Notes: generated by a model from the letters alone, not told the origin. DNA of 41,057 nt from Gammaproteobacteria bacterium (GCA_030426545.1 JAUHYL010000035.1:1-41057); one strand, 5' to 3'. Positions 15,800-24,447 are shown, numbered from the stretch's first letter. Numbers and translations are program-made.

Positions 15800-15949
15800 G
15801 CCTTGAGGGAGAGTAGTTTTGCCAAACGGTAAAGAAAACGTACAGGAGCGCGTGATATCCGCAGGCCAGGCCTGGACCGACCCGATGGTGTGCTGCGGTC
15901 TTTCTTGGTCAATCGTGGCGTGCTGCCGGCTTGAAACAGGGAGTCATCG
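15800..15949 (+). other. Leader region between attenuator and DapA-like gene
   Basis: This stretch has no gene. It holds the downstream part of the presumed operon leader; the start region CAGGGAGTCATCG immediately before 15950 supplies the ribosome site. A separate promoter inside this interval cannot be excluded. Confidence 0.4.
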
Positions 15950-16987
15950 ATGAGTATTGCCGCCGCGGAGCGCAAGGCCTGGGCCGGGGAGACATTGGTC
16001 GGGGTGCAGAACATCACCTTTCCCTCGTTCACCCCGGATATGTCGGAACTGGACGAGGAGGGCATCCGCCTGGATGTCAGGCAGGCCAAGGCGCACGGTT
16101 TCTTCGGCACGCTGTGCGCCTGCGAGACCGGGCTCAGTTTTGCCGAAGCGAAGCAGTTCGTCTCCATCGTGGCCGACGAGGCTGGTGACGAGTTGGTGGT
16201 GGCGGTGACCCTGCTGCTGGATTCGCTGCAGCGCAACCACGCACTGGCCCTGCACGCGGCGGGTGCGGGCGCCGACCTGCTGCAGGTCGGGTTTCCCCCC
16301 AACTACTACCCGGACGACGCGCAGCAGATCTACCAGACGCTGCACGCGCTGAGCGTGGCGACCGACCTCGGTATCGTGCTCTATCCCAGTCCGCACTATA
16401 ACCTCGAGCGATTTCATCCCAGCGGCTTCCCGCTGGACGTGCTCGAACGCATGGCGGAACTGGACAACGTCGTTGCCGTGGAGGCGGGAGAGCCTGGTCT
16501 CGCGGCAGACATGATCCAGCGCTTTGGGGGCCGGCTGCTGATCAACAACCCGATAGAGCGCCACCTGCCGTTGATGGTGCAGGCCGCTGGGCAGCAATAC
16601 ATCGGCCCTGGCTGCTACGAGTCATTGCAGTCCCCCGAGCAGCGCAATGTCGTCGATTACTTCGCCCTGCTGCGGGACGGCAAGACCGAAGCCGCCATGG
16701 ATATCTACTGGAAACTGACACCGGCGCGCGGTCTGTTCGAGGCAAAGATGATGCCCACCGCCATGCTCGGCTGCTATCACTGGCCGCTGCAGAAGTACTA
16801 CCAGTGGCTGGTCGGCGGGAATGGCGGCTATACGCGCCAGCCCTGCATGAAGCTCCACCAATTCGAGATGGAGCCCATCAAGTTCACGCTGATGCAGATG
16901 GGGATCGTGCCTCGTCAGCCGGACGAGGAATTCTACCTCGGTCGGGCCAACCTGGCGCGGGGTTTGAGCGCCGCGAAAACGCTGTAA
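15950..16987 (+). CDS. DapA/dihydrodipicolinate synthase superfamily protein lacking the Schiff-base lysine
   Basis: A 345-residue TIM-barrel protein of the DHDPS/N-acetylneuraminate lyase superfamily. It follows the family order: GVQNITFPSFTPD start, the G-x-x-G-T-L-x-A-x-E-T-G segment in place of GTTGE, QVGFPPNYYP, IVLYPSPHYN (Y145 at the catalytic Tyr position) and LDNVVAVEAGEPG. In family enzymes the last block reads NIVGIKEASGD with the catalytic Lys; here the aligned residue is E178. Classical imine-forming aldolase or lyase chemistry is therefore unlikely. It is the first gene of a plus-strand catabolic run (AhpD-like, CurA-like, NicX-like, hydrolase). AGGGAG precedes the ATG. It may act as a hydratase or a lysine-independent lyase; the reaction is unknown. 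Confidence 0.82.
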   Translation: MSIAAAERKAWAGETLVGVQNITFPSFTPDMSELDEEGIRLDVRQAKAHGFFGTLCACETGLSFAEAKQFVSIVADEAGDELVVAVTLLLDSLQRNHALALHAAGAGADLLQVGFPPNYYPDDAQQIYQTLHALSVATDLGIVLYPSPHYNLERFHPSGFPLDVLERMAELDNVVAVEAGEPGLAADMIQRFGGRLLINNPIERHLPLMVQAAGQQYIGPGCYESLQSPEQRNVVDYFALLRDGKTEAAMDIYWKLTPARGLFEAKMMPTAMLGCYHWPLQKYYQWLVGGNGGYTRQPCMKLHQFEMEPIKFTLMQMGIVPRQPDEEFYLGRANLARGLSAAKTL

Positions 16988-17130
16988 GCTGTTAGGTAAT
17001 CGCTGCCCTTATCCATAACTATTACTACTGCCCTCGGCGCACCCAGTCAGTGCACTATGGACGGGTCAGGCAGCATACTGTCGGTCACAGTCCGCCAGCC
17101 AACGCTTGGCGAAAACCAGGGAGAACACGC

Positions 17131-17733
17131 ATGGCACATATCGACCCGCTTCCACCCGAAGACCTGACGGAGTTTCAGCCACTGTTTGAGCAGATGGAAA
17201 AAATGGCCGGCTTCGTGCCGAACAGCCTCAAGACCATGGCGCGCCGACCCGCTATTTTGAAAGGTTACTTTGCCCTGGCAAACGGCGTGATGATGGACGG
17301 CGAGGTGGATCTGCAACTCAAGCGGATGGCGGCCCTGATGGCGTCCACCGCGTCGGGCTGCCGCTACTGCCAGGCGCACATGGCAATTTTCTCAAAAGTG
17401 ATGGGCGTGTCAGCCGAATCGCTGATGAAGATTTACCAGTTTGAGCTGGACGACAGTTTCACCGACGCCGAAAAAGCCGTTCTGCGCCTGGCGCGCGACG
17501 CCGGCAGCGTGCCCAACGCGGTGACCGCAGAGCACTTCGCCGAACTGGGCGAATTTTTCAGTGATGACCAGATCGTCGAGATTGTCGGTGCGATATCGCT
17601 GTTCGGCTTTCTCAACCGCTGGAACGACACCATGGGTACCGACCTCGAGGAGGCGCCGCTGCAGGTCGCCAGCGAAACCCTGGCCAACGTCGGTTGGCGC
17701 GCCGGTAAGCACGCTGGCGCTGATGCGGGCTAG
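17131..17733 (+). CDS. Carboxymuconolactone decarboxylase/AhpD-like protein
   Basis: A 200-residue all-helical protein of the CMD/AhpD superfamily. The redox motif is intact: SGCRYCQAH gives C77, C80 and H83, the C-x-x-C-x-x-H arrangement of AhpD-like peroxidase partners. True carboxymuconolactone decarboxylases lack the CxxC, so a peroxidase or disulfide role is more likely than decarboxylation. The ATG at 17131 has AGGGAG eight bases upstream; upstream codons in the same frame are unrelated. It ends 12 bases before the CurA-like reductase gene and lies in the same operon. CCATAACT at 17013, in its upstream gap, resembles the palindrome at 11960. Confidence 0.88.
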   Translation: MAHIDPLPPEDLTEFQPLFEQMEKMAGFVPNSLKTMARRPAILKGYFALANGVMMDGEVDLQLKRMAALMASTASGCRYCQAHMAIFSKVMGVSAESLMKIYQFELDDSFTDAEKAVLRLARDAGSVPNAVTAEHFAELGEFFSDDQIVEIVGAISLFGFLNRWNDTMGTDLEEAPLQVASETLANVGWRAGKHAGADAG

Positions 17734-17745
17734 GGCGACAACAGC

Positions 17746-18756
17746 GTGAGTGAAACAACACAGCAGTGGGTGGTCACCGCTTACCCGGACGGATTGCCGG
17801 GTCCTGCACACTTTGTGCTGGAGGAAAGCGATCTGCCCGCGCTGCAGGACGGCGAGGTGCTGGTGGAACCCATCTACCAGTCCATGGATCCGCTACCGCG
17901 CGTGCGGCTCAATCCCGACAACGGGCGTATCCCGCCCCTGCCGCTGGGCAGTGTGATGATCGGTCGTGCGGTCGGGCGGGTACTGGCCTCGCGCAGCACT
18001 GACTGCGCCGAGGGCGATATCGTCTGCGGCGAGATGGGCTGGCGCACGCGGGCGGTGGTTCGCGCGGCCGACCTCAGTGCGGTGGATCCGGCGCTGGCGC
18101 CGATCTCCACCGCGCTCGGCGTACTCGGTCCCTCGGGTATTGCCGCGTACTGTTCGCTGTTCGAACTGGGCCGGCCCGAACAGGGCGAAACCGTGCTGGT
18201 GCCCGCAGCCGCAGGATCAGTCGGGTCGATTCTCTGCCAGTTGGCGAGGATCAGGAATTGCCACGTGGTTGCCATAGGTGGCGGCGATGAGGAGTTGCAC
18301 TACCTGCGTGATGAACTGGGTGTGGCGCGTGTCGCCGACTGGCGCGGCGAAGGCTTTGACCAGGCGCTTGCGCAACAGCTGCCGGACGGTGTCGATGTAT
18401 TTATTGATCTCGTCGGCGGTGACATCCATAACCTAGCGATGCGCCACATCAACGTAGGAGCGCGCATTGCGCTGGTCGGGTATGTTTCTGCCTATAACGC
18501 GGCTGGCCGGCCGCAGAACTACGGCGACATTTATTCCGTCATTCACAAGCGCGCTACGATGCGTGGTTTTCTGGCGCCGGACTTCGCGGCGATGGTGCCA
18601 CAGGTGCTGTCCTCACTGGCCGGCTGGATCGACAGCGGTGAGTTGAGCTACACCGAGCATGTCGACCGGGGCTTTGACAGCCTGCCCGCGAGCTTCGGAG
18701 CACTGTTCAGCGGCTTTCATCCGGGCAAGAAACTGGTGCAAGTCGCTGATTTGTAA
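17746..18756 (+). CDS. CurA/PTGR-like NADP-dependent oxidoreductase (zinc-free MDR)
   Basis: A 336-residue medium-chain reductase of the leukotriene B4 12-hydroxydehydrogenase / CurA (YncB) branch. The diagnostic N-terminus is W-x-x-x-x-YPDGLPGPAHFVLEE, then GEVLVEPIYQSMDPLPRVR. The nucleotide-binding turn is AAAGSVGSILCQLA. There are no structural or catalytic zinc ligands, as expected. These enzymes reduce the C=C bond of enones and related alpha,beta-unsaturated carbonyls with NADPH. The GTG start at 17746 lies 12 bases after the AhpD-like gene. The position between ring or chain-processing enzymes suggests reduction of an unsaturated intermediate. Confidence 0.87.
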   Translation: MSETTQQWVVTAYPDGLPGPAHFVLEESDLPALQDGEVLVEPIYQSMDPLPRVRLNPDNGRIPPLPLGSVMIGRAVGRVLASRSTDCAEGDIVCGEMGWRTRAVVRAADLSAVDPALAPISTALGVLGPSGIAAYCSLFELGRPEQGETVLVPAAAGSVGSILCQLARIRNCHVVAIGGGDEELHYLRDELGVARVADWRGEGFDQALAQQLPDGVDVFIDLVGGDIHNLAMRHINVGARIALVGYVSAYNAAGRPQNYGDIYSVIHKRATMRGFLAPDFAAMVPQVLSSLAGWIDSGELSYTEHVDRGFDSLPASFGALFSGFHPGKKLVQVADL

Positions 18757-18886
18757 CGCGCGTCACACGATAACCGAATGTCATGGCCGGGCGCGCTGTA
18801 TGCATTACTTTCCCCGCCGGTGCTATGTCATCGTGCAACACATGACGCCCCGGCAGTGCGGGGCGCGCTGAGTGCAGGAACAGGCG

Positions 18887-19933
18887 ATGTTGAAAAACCG
18901 GATAGAAGGCAAGTGGATTGACTGTTTTACGCGACAGTTTGAGCTGTGCGGCGTCAAAGCAGGCGATGACGTGGTGATTCTTTCCGAAACGCAGTCGCGT
19001 GATATTAACGTCCATCTGTGCGAGCTCGCTATGCATCGGCTGGGCGCCAGCGCCGTGCATGTGGTGATGCCTACTCCGCCGCAGGAGGTGGGCGTGCCAG
19101 TACGTTCCACCGGTTCAACACATGCGCTGGGTATGAATGCACAGGCCCTGGCTGCACTGCAGGGCGGCGTGTTTGTCGCGGACTGCACGGTAGAAGGCCT
19201 GATGCACTCGCCAGAAACGCCGCTTATTCTGGGAAGCGGCAGCCGTATTCTGTATGTCAGCAATGACCATCCCGAGGCGCTTGAGCGCACCAGTACCGAT
19301 GAAAGCCTGATCCCGAAGATCCTGCGCGGGCGTGAAATGCTGCAGGCGGCGAAGCAGTTTCGCGTGCGATCCGCGGCGGGCAGCGATTTCACCTGTGGCC
19401 TTGAGGGCGCGCGCATCGGCGGCAACATCGGCGTGGCGCGGGATGCCGGCTCTATGGCCACCTGGCCCGGGGGTATTAACTCGTTTTTTCCGGCGGCCGG
19501 AACTTGTAATGGTACGCTTGTGCTGTCGCCCGGTGACATCAACCTCACTTTCAAGCGTTACTACGAAAACCCTGTCACGCTGCACATTGAAAATGATTTC
19601 GTAAGGGAAATCGAGGGCGACAACATCGATGCCGAGCTGATGCGCGAGCACTATGCTTTTTGGGACGACCGCAATGCTTACGGCGTCAGTCATCTGGGTT
19701 GGGGTATGAACCCCCACGCGCGCTGGGAAGCGCTGCTGATGTATGACAAGGGCGATATCAACGCCACCGAACAGCGCGCGTTTGCCGGTAACATGTTGTT
19801 TTCCACTGGCGCCAACCCGACCGCGGAACGCTACACCCTGGGTCACTTTGATATCCCGATGCGGCGCTGTGACATGTGGCTGGACGAAACACAGATCGTC
19901 GAGGAGGGTCGCTTGCTGGGGGAGCTTGCTTGA
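18887..19933 (+). CDS. NicX-family Fe(II) dioxygenase (2,5-dihydroxypyridine 5,6-dioxygenase-like)
   Basis: A 348-residue member of the NicX family, related in fold to M29 aminopeptidases. NicX opens the ring of 2,5-dihydroxypyridine to N-formylmaleamate using Fe(II) and O2. The three iron ligands known from NicX (H265, H318, D320) have counterparts here: H269 in YGVSHLGWGMNP, and H320 and D322 in LGHFDIPMRRC. Other shared blocks are LMHSPE, VRSAAGSDF, GTLVLSPGDI and MLFSTGAN. I chose the ATG at 18887, which has AGGAA six bases upstream, over the GTG at 18872. The next gene overlaps its stop. The exact ring substrate is not determined by sequence. Confidence 0.85.
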   Translation: MLKNRIEGKWIDCFTRQFELCGVKAGDDVVILSETQSRDINVHLCELAMHRLGASAVHVVMPTPPQEVGVPVRSTGSTHALGMNAQALAALQGGVFVADCTVEGLMHSPETPLILGSGSRILYVSNDHPEALERTSTDESLIPKILRGREMLQAAKQFRVRSAAGSDFTCGLEGARIGGNIGVARDAGSMATWPGGINSFFPAAGTCNGTLVLSPGDINLTFKRYYENPVTLHIENDFVREIEGDNIDAELMREHYAFWDDRNAYGVSHLGWGMNPHARWEALLMYDKGDINATEQRAFAGNMLFSTGANPTAERYTLGHFDIPMRRCDMWLDETQIVEEGRLLGELA

Positions 19934-20748
19934 CGGCCCTTGTCACTGAGCGTGTCGACGGCAAACCGGCGTTGGCGGTAGACCGCTGCGGCGACGCCGG
20001 TGAACTGGTGCTGTTTCTCCATGGCATTGGCGGCAACCGCAGCAACTGGCGCCTGCAGCTTCCCGAGGTTGGCAAGCGCTTTCGCGCTGTCGCCTGGGAT
20101 GCTCGTGGTTATGGCGACAGCGACGACTACGCAGGCGACCTCGAATTTGCCGCCTTCAGCGAAGACCTGCAGCGGGTGTTGCAGTTTTATGGTGCACAGC
20201 GCGCGCACCTCGTGGGGCTATCCATGGGGGGGCGCATTGCTCTGGATTTCTACGGCCGCTTCCCCGAACAGGTACAGAGCCTTACCCTGGCGGATACCAG
20301 CGTCAATTCCGACGACGCGGTAGACGAGGCAAAGATTGAACAGTTTCTGTCGTTGCGCCTGGAGCCGCTGCAACAGGGTCAGACCCCTGCGGATATCGCG
20401 CCACAGGTGGCCGAAAGTCTGGTTGGCGAGCATTCCAGTGCCGCACACCGGGCGGAACTGGAGGACAGCCTCGCCGCGCTGCACACCGACGCCTATATGA
20501 AAACCCTGCGTTGCGTAACACGCTACACCGACTTCCCGCCCTTCGCGGCTGTGGCAGTGCCGACCCTGGTGATTGCCGGACGTGAAGACCGTATTGCGCG
20601 TCCGGAACTAATCGATGCCATGGCTGCGGCGATTCCCGGAGCGACCCTGGCATGGGTGGAGAATGCCGGGCACGTCAGCAACCTTGAACAAGCTGCATCA
20701 TTCAATACAGCGCTGCTGGATTTCCTGGCTGCTACACGAGGGCAGTAG
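19930..20748 (+). CDS. Alpha/beta hydrolase, possible NicD-like deformylase or enol-lactonase
   Basis: A 272-residue alpha/beta hydrolase with oxyanion motif HGIGGNRSNW, nucleophile S98 in GLSMGG, acid D220 (AGRED) and H248 (NAGHVSN). The likely start is TTG at 19930, forming a TTGA overlap with the NicX-like stop; GGGGGAG lies five bases upstream. The family includes 3-oxoadipate enol-lactonase and NicD, the N-formylmaleamate deformylase that acts directly after NicX. Tight coupling to a NicX-family gene favours hydrolysis of that enzyme's product, which is an inference from context. It ends the operon; the convergent GMC gene begins 31 bases later. Confidence 0.87.
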   Translation: MTALVTERVDGKPALAVDRCGDAGELVLFLHGIGGNRSNWRLQLPEVGKRFRAVAWDARGYGDSDDYAGDLEFAAFSEDLQRVLQFYGAQRAHLVGLSMGGRIALDFYGRFPEQVQSLTLADTSVNSDDAVDEAKIEQFLSLRLEPLQQGQTPADIAPQVAESLVGEHSSAAHRAELEDSLAALHTDAYMKTLRCVTRYTDFPPFAAVAVPTLVIAGREDRIARPELIDAMAAAIPGATLAWVENAGHVSNLEQAASFNTALLDFLAATRGQ

Positions 20749-20779
20749 CGCCGCCCCCTGTGGCGGACAAGCAAACCTG

Positions 20780-22354
20780 TCATCGGTTGGCTGCGTAGTC
20801 ACTCCAGTTTTTCACCAGTTCGGCGGCGCCGCGCTCGGCGAGTGCGTGAATGGTAAACGTTGGGCTGGCGCCATTGCAGGCGGGTATCAGCCCACCTCCG
20901 GCCAGCCACAGGTTGCTGTGCTCATGCACCCGACCGTAGCCATCGGTGACCGAGTTTTCAGGGTGATCGCCCAGCAGAGTACCGCCCACCATGTGCCCGG
21001 TGTTCATGCGCGACGTCCAGTCCTCAGTGGCCCCGGCCGCCTGCATCACCGTCTTGCCCTGTCGCGCCATGTAGTCCCAAAGAGCGCGCGCTTCCTGCGT
21101 GAAACTGTGCGTCATGCGTGGCAGTGGCATGCCGGCACTGTCGCGTTGAGAGGTCAGCTCGATGCGGTTTTCGCTCCTGCCAAGGCAGCCCCCGAAGCCA
21201 ACCATGCTTGCCAGGTGGCGGCTGCCGCGATCAATGAACGCGTGCAGCGCATCGCCCATCAGGTCCGGGCGCGTAGCGGCAATGCCGAACAGGTCATTGG
21301 GTTTGACAGCCGGGGCGATCTGCCATTGCAGACCGCCGTCGACGCCATCGCGACCCGGATCGCGGAACGTCTCGCGATAGGTTAACTGGCCGGCGTTGAC
21401 GCCCAGGTGATTATCCGTGCGCTGCCTGAACAGGCCGTAGGTGCCAATCATGGTTTCCACTGAAAGGTGGCGCCCCACCCTGTCATGCCGATTGCCCAGC
21501 CCGGCGGGGTGTGCGGCGGACGTCGAGGCGAGCAGCAACCGCGGTGTTTGCACGATCGAGCCGGCAACGACCACCACGTCGGCGCTGCAAACAAGCGACT
21601 TACCTTGTTGTACGCAGCGCGCGCCAGTCACGCGGCCGCGGCGATCTGTGAGAAGCTCCAGCGCGGCCGTGTTGTGCAGTATTTCCGTACCGTGCCGGCG
21701 CGCCAGTGGCAGGTAGGTGAACAGGGGGTTAGCCAGCGCACCGATCGGGCAGCCGGCGTCGCACCAGCCATCGTAGAGACAGGCGGGGCGACCGGCGTAG
21801 GGTTTTGTGTTGATCGCCAGCGGTAGCGGCGCGACGGTTTTATCGAGTCGCTTGAAGCCGTCTGCCAACAATTCGCCCTGCGCGAACACCGGTACCGGCG
21901 GCATGGGGTAGGGCGCACCCGGGCCGCGCCAGGGCTCACGCGTCGCGTCCCCGCTGACGCCTACGAATGCCTGCACCTTGTCATACCAGGGCGCCAGTTC
22001 GGCGTAGTCGAATGGCCAGTCGCGGCCGCGGCCATGTTCGCTGTGCTGGCGGAAGACCTCGGGATGCAGGCGCGGCCAGGTCGCGTAGTGGTGTAGCGCG
22101 GCGCCACCGGTGCCCCAGCCGCTGCCGCTGTTGTGTGCGACGAAGTCCTTACCGCCGGGCAGCACCGGCGGCCCTCCCCATTTCAGCCGCCGGGCCCAGA
22201 GTTGGGAGGAGACGAGATCTTCCGCTTGCCACTGTGGCCCCATCTCCACGACCAGCACCTGCTTGCCGGCCTCGGCCAGTCGCGCGGCGTAAACCGAGCC
22301 TGCGGCCCCGGCGCCGATGACCAGCACCTGCGTGCTGTAGTCGGCCTTGCCCAT
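20780..22354 (-). CDS. GMC family oxidoreductase 1
   Basis: A 524-residue FAD enzyme. The dinucleotide-binding motif is VIGAGAAGSVYAARLAEAG with E at the end of strand 2. A cysteine-rich CLYDGWCDAGCPIGALANP segment is typical of gluconate-dehydrogenase-like GMC proteins. The first catalytic His is present (H454, TGHMVGGTLLG). The second His/Asn, 43 residues later in this family, is S497 in GASPT. It has no signal peptide; export could depend on a Tat-bearing partner such as the protein at 26559. Its ATG overlaps the preceding GMC stop as TGATG. The substrate is an unknown alcohol or similar compound. Confidence 0.88.
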   Translation of the reverse strand: MGKADYSTQVLVIGAGAAGSVYAARLAEAGKQVLVVEMGPQWQAEDLVSSQLWARRLKWGGPPVLPGGKDFVAHNSGSGWGTGGAALHHYATWPRLHPEVFRQHSEHGRGRDWPFDYAELAPWYDKVQAFVGVSGDATREPWRGPGAPYPMPPVPVFAQGELLADGFKRLDKTVAPLPLAINTKPYAGRPACLYDGWCDAGCPIGALANPLFTYLPLARRHGTEILHNTAALELLTDRRGRVTGARCVQQGKSLVCSADVVVVAGSIVQTPRLLLASTSAAHPAGLGNRHDRVGRHLSVETMIGTYGLFRQRTDNHLGVNAGQLTYRETFRDPGRDGVDGGLQWQIAPAVKPNDLFGIAATRPDLMGDALHAFIDRGSRHLASMVGFGGCLGRSENRIELTSQRDSAGMPLPRMTHSFTQEARALWDYMARQGKTVMQAAGATEDWTSRMNTGHMVGGTLLGDHPENSVTDGYGRVHEHSNLWLAGGGLIPACNGASPTFTIHALAERGAAELVKNWSDYAANR

Positions 22355-23934
22355 CAGGCGGACGCCCCGGTGCGCGTCGCCCAGTGATCGAGCGCGTGTT
22401 GACCGCTGCGCGCAGCCAGCGCGTAGAGGGTGAACGTGGGGCCGATGGCGCCGGCGCTGGGCAGCAGGCCAGCGCCGGTGATCTGCAGGTTGCGGTGATC
22501 GTGAGTGAAGCCAAAGCTGTCGGTGACCGAGGTAGCGGGATCTGCGCCCATGAGGGTGCCGCCCATGGGGTGCACGGTGACCAGGCGCGAAGTCCAAACG
22601 GCGCCCGCGCCCGCAGCGCGCATGACACGCTCGGCGGTGTCGCGTGCGTGCTGTGCCAGCGCCAGGGTATTCGCGCTGAAGGAATGCACAACGCGCGGGC
22701 CAGGCAGGAGCTGGCCGGTTCCGGTGGTCAGTTCAATGCGGTTATCCCGGGCGGGCACCACTTCGCATTCGCTGGTAATCGCGGCGAGCCGTTTGCCCTC
22801 AACGCTGAGGAAGTCATGCAGTGCCTGACCGTGCAGATCCGGGCGCGTGTTGGCAATGCCCATCAGGTCATTCGGTTTCAGTGCGGCGCCAAAGCCCAGC
22901 ATGATGCTGCCGAAAGGCCCCTTGGGGCGCAGCTTGCCGTATTCACTGAAGCTGATGTGCGAACCGGAGGTGATGCCAAGGTGATTGTCGGTAGGCGCCG
23001 GCATCACGCCGTAGGTCGTTGACAGGGCGTGGCAGTAGAAGTGGTGGCCGACCCGGCCGGAGCCGTTTGCCAGTCCGTTGTCGCCCGAGCGCAGCAGCAG
23101 TGCCGCGTTCTGGATGGCGGAACCCGCCAGTACGAAGAGCCGGGCGCGGCAGGTGCCGCTGCGTCCCTCGCGGTCTCGCCAGGAGAGCCTGGCGATGCGC
23201 CCGTCGGCGCCTGTCAGCAGTCGCTCGACGAAGGTGTCGCAGCGAACAGCGGCACCGTGTTCCCGCGCCTGCTGCAAATGGAGCACCAGCGGATTGGCCA
23301 GCGCGCCAGTGGGACAGCCCGCATCACACCAGCCGTCGTACTGGCAGCCGGGGCGGCCCTTGTAGGGACTGGTATTGACTGCCGCTGGTGCGGGGGAGGT
23401 GCGCAGGCCCTGGGCCTGGAAACCACGCTGCAGTATTGCCGCCTGTTTGAACTCGGGCAATGGCGGCATTGGATAAGGCTCGCCCGCCGGTCGTCCTTCC
23501 TCACGCTCGCTGTCACCGCACAGGCCCACCTCGGCCTGGATGCGGTCGTACCAGGGTTGAAGTTCGCTGTAGTTGAAGGGCCAATCCATGCCGCGTCCGT
23601 AGCGGCGCTGTAGTTCGAAATCGTCGGGCCGTAGCCGCGGCCAGCCGGCATAGTGGTGCAGCGCTGCGCCGCCCAGCCCCCAGCCAGTGCTCATATTGTG
23701 TCCCAGCGGGTTGGCGCCGGCCACGGGTACCGGTGCTCCGCCCCACTTCAGGCGGCGTGCCCAGATTTGTGAGCTGACCAGGTCGTCGGTACTCCAGCGC
23801 GGACCGGCCTCGAACAGGGTGACCTGCCTGCCGGCACGGGCGTACAGGCTGGCCAGGTACAGACCAGTGGCGCCGCCGCCGATGATGGCGACCTCACTGT
23901 GCAAATCGGTTGCGGTGTTGATTGCGTCGTTCAT
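22354..23934 (-). CDS. GMC family oxidoreductase 2
   Basis: A 526-residue paralogue of the next gene, collinear along the whole length. The FAD motif is IIGGGATGLYLASLYARAG. Shared blocks include DLVSSQIWARRLKWGG, GLGGAALHHYAGWPRL, and CQYDGWCDAGCPTGALANP. The first catalytic His is H455 in VHPMGGTLMG; the second position is G498 in AIGPT instead of His/Asn. The ATG at 23934 gives the family N-terminus; an open frame extending far upstream is not homologous. The stop overlaps the GMC 1 start, so the two are made together and may form a heterodimer. It is divergent from the YdhR-like gene with a 186-base gap holding the promoters. Confidence 0.88.
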   Translation of the reverse strand: MNDAINTATDLHSEVAIIGGGATGLYLASLYARAGRQVTLFEAGPRWSTDDLVSSQIWARRLKWGGAPVPVAGANPLGHNMSTGWGLGGAALHHYAGWPRLRPDDFELQRRYGRGMDWPFNYSELQPWYDRIQAEVGLCGDSEREEGRPAGEPYPMPPLPEFKQAAILQRGFQAQGLRTSPAPAAVNTSPYKGRPGCQYDGWCDAGCPTGALANPLVLHLQQAREHGAAVRCDTFVERLLTGADGRIARLSWRDREGRSGTCRARLFVLAGSAIQNAALLLRSGDNGLANGSGRVGHHFYCHALSTTYGVMPAPTDNHLGITSGSHISFSEYGKLRPKGPFGSIMLGFGAALKPNDLMGIANTRPDLHGQALHDFLSVEGKRLAAITSECEVVPARDNRIELTTGTGQLLPGPRVVHSFSANTLALAQHARDTAERVMRAAGAGAVWTSRLVTVHPMGGTLMGADPATSVTDSFGFTHDHRNLQITGAGLLPSAGAIGPTFTLYALAARSGQHALDHWATRTGASA

Positions 23935-24120
23935 GCTCGCTCGCTGCTGGTCAACCGGCAGGATACCTGTCGCGCGCGGTGATTGCAGGGTCCAAGCGAG
24001 GGTCAGGCCATTCCCAAAATTTATGCCGTGGCAGTGCGTGCTCAGTTGCCACAGGGCAGCGCTCGCTGCCATGCTGGCGCCAGTGTCAATTTGAATGCTG
24101 GAACAGGAGTTGTGCCGATC

Positions 24121-24444
24121 ATGTATACCGTTATTACCCGCCTGCAGTTGCCGCCCGATATTACCGCCGAGAAAGCCAAAGCCCATATGGAGGAAAGTAT
24201 TCCCGTGTACAAGGGTTGTCCCGGACTGGTGCGCAAGTACATAGGCTGCGACCTTGAGGCCAAACAGGCCATCGGCGTCTACCTGTGGGAAACACGGGAG
24301 CAGTTTGAGACCTACTTTGCCCGGGCGTCTGCGATGATCAAGGCGCAGACGGGCACGGAGCCGCAGTACGAGATTTTTGAGACCCCGGTGATCGTCGACA
24401 ACAAGAGCGACGAGGTGATAATCGAGCCTTTCCCGAAGGGGTGA
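24121..24444 (+). CDS. YdhR/antibiotic-biosynthesis-monooxygenase-like small protein
   Basis: A 107-residue ferredoxin-like-fold protein. The pattern ITRLQLPPDITAEKAKAHME...YKGCPGLVRKYIGCD...GVYLWETREQFETYF is that of YdhR and ABM-domain proteins, which are small dimers acting as cofactor-free monooxygenases or binding small aromatics. No catalytic residue can be assigned. The stop is 3 bases before the GTG of the NmrA-like gene, so the two form a coupled pair divergent from the GMC operon. AGGAG lies about 12 bases before the ATG, a little long. The reaction is unknown. Confidence 0.8.
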   Translation: MYTVITRLQLPPDITAEKAKAHMEESIPVYKGCPGLVRKYIGCDLEAKQAIGVYLWETREQFETYFARASAMIKAQTGTEPQYEIFETPVIVDNKSDEVIIEPFPKG

Positions 24445-24447
24445 CCG

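Noticed and set aside
18844-18866. Hairpin CGCCCCG-GCAGTG-CGGGGCG before the NicX-like gene as another ANTAR hairpin
   Set aside because: The loop begins with G, there is no second hairpin and no terminator follows; it may be a simple mRNA structure near the start.
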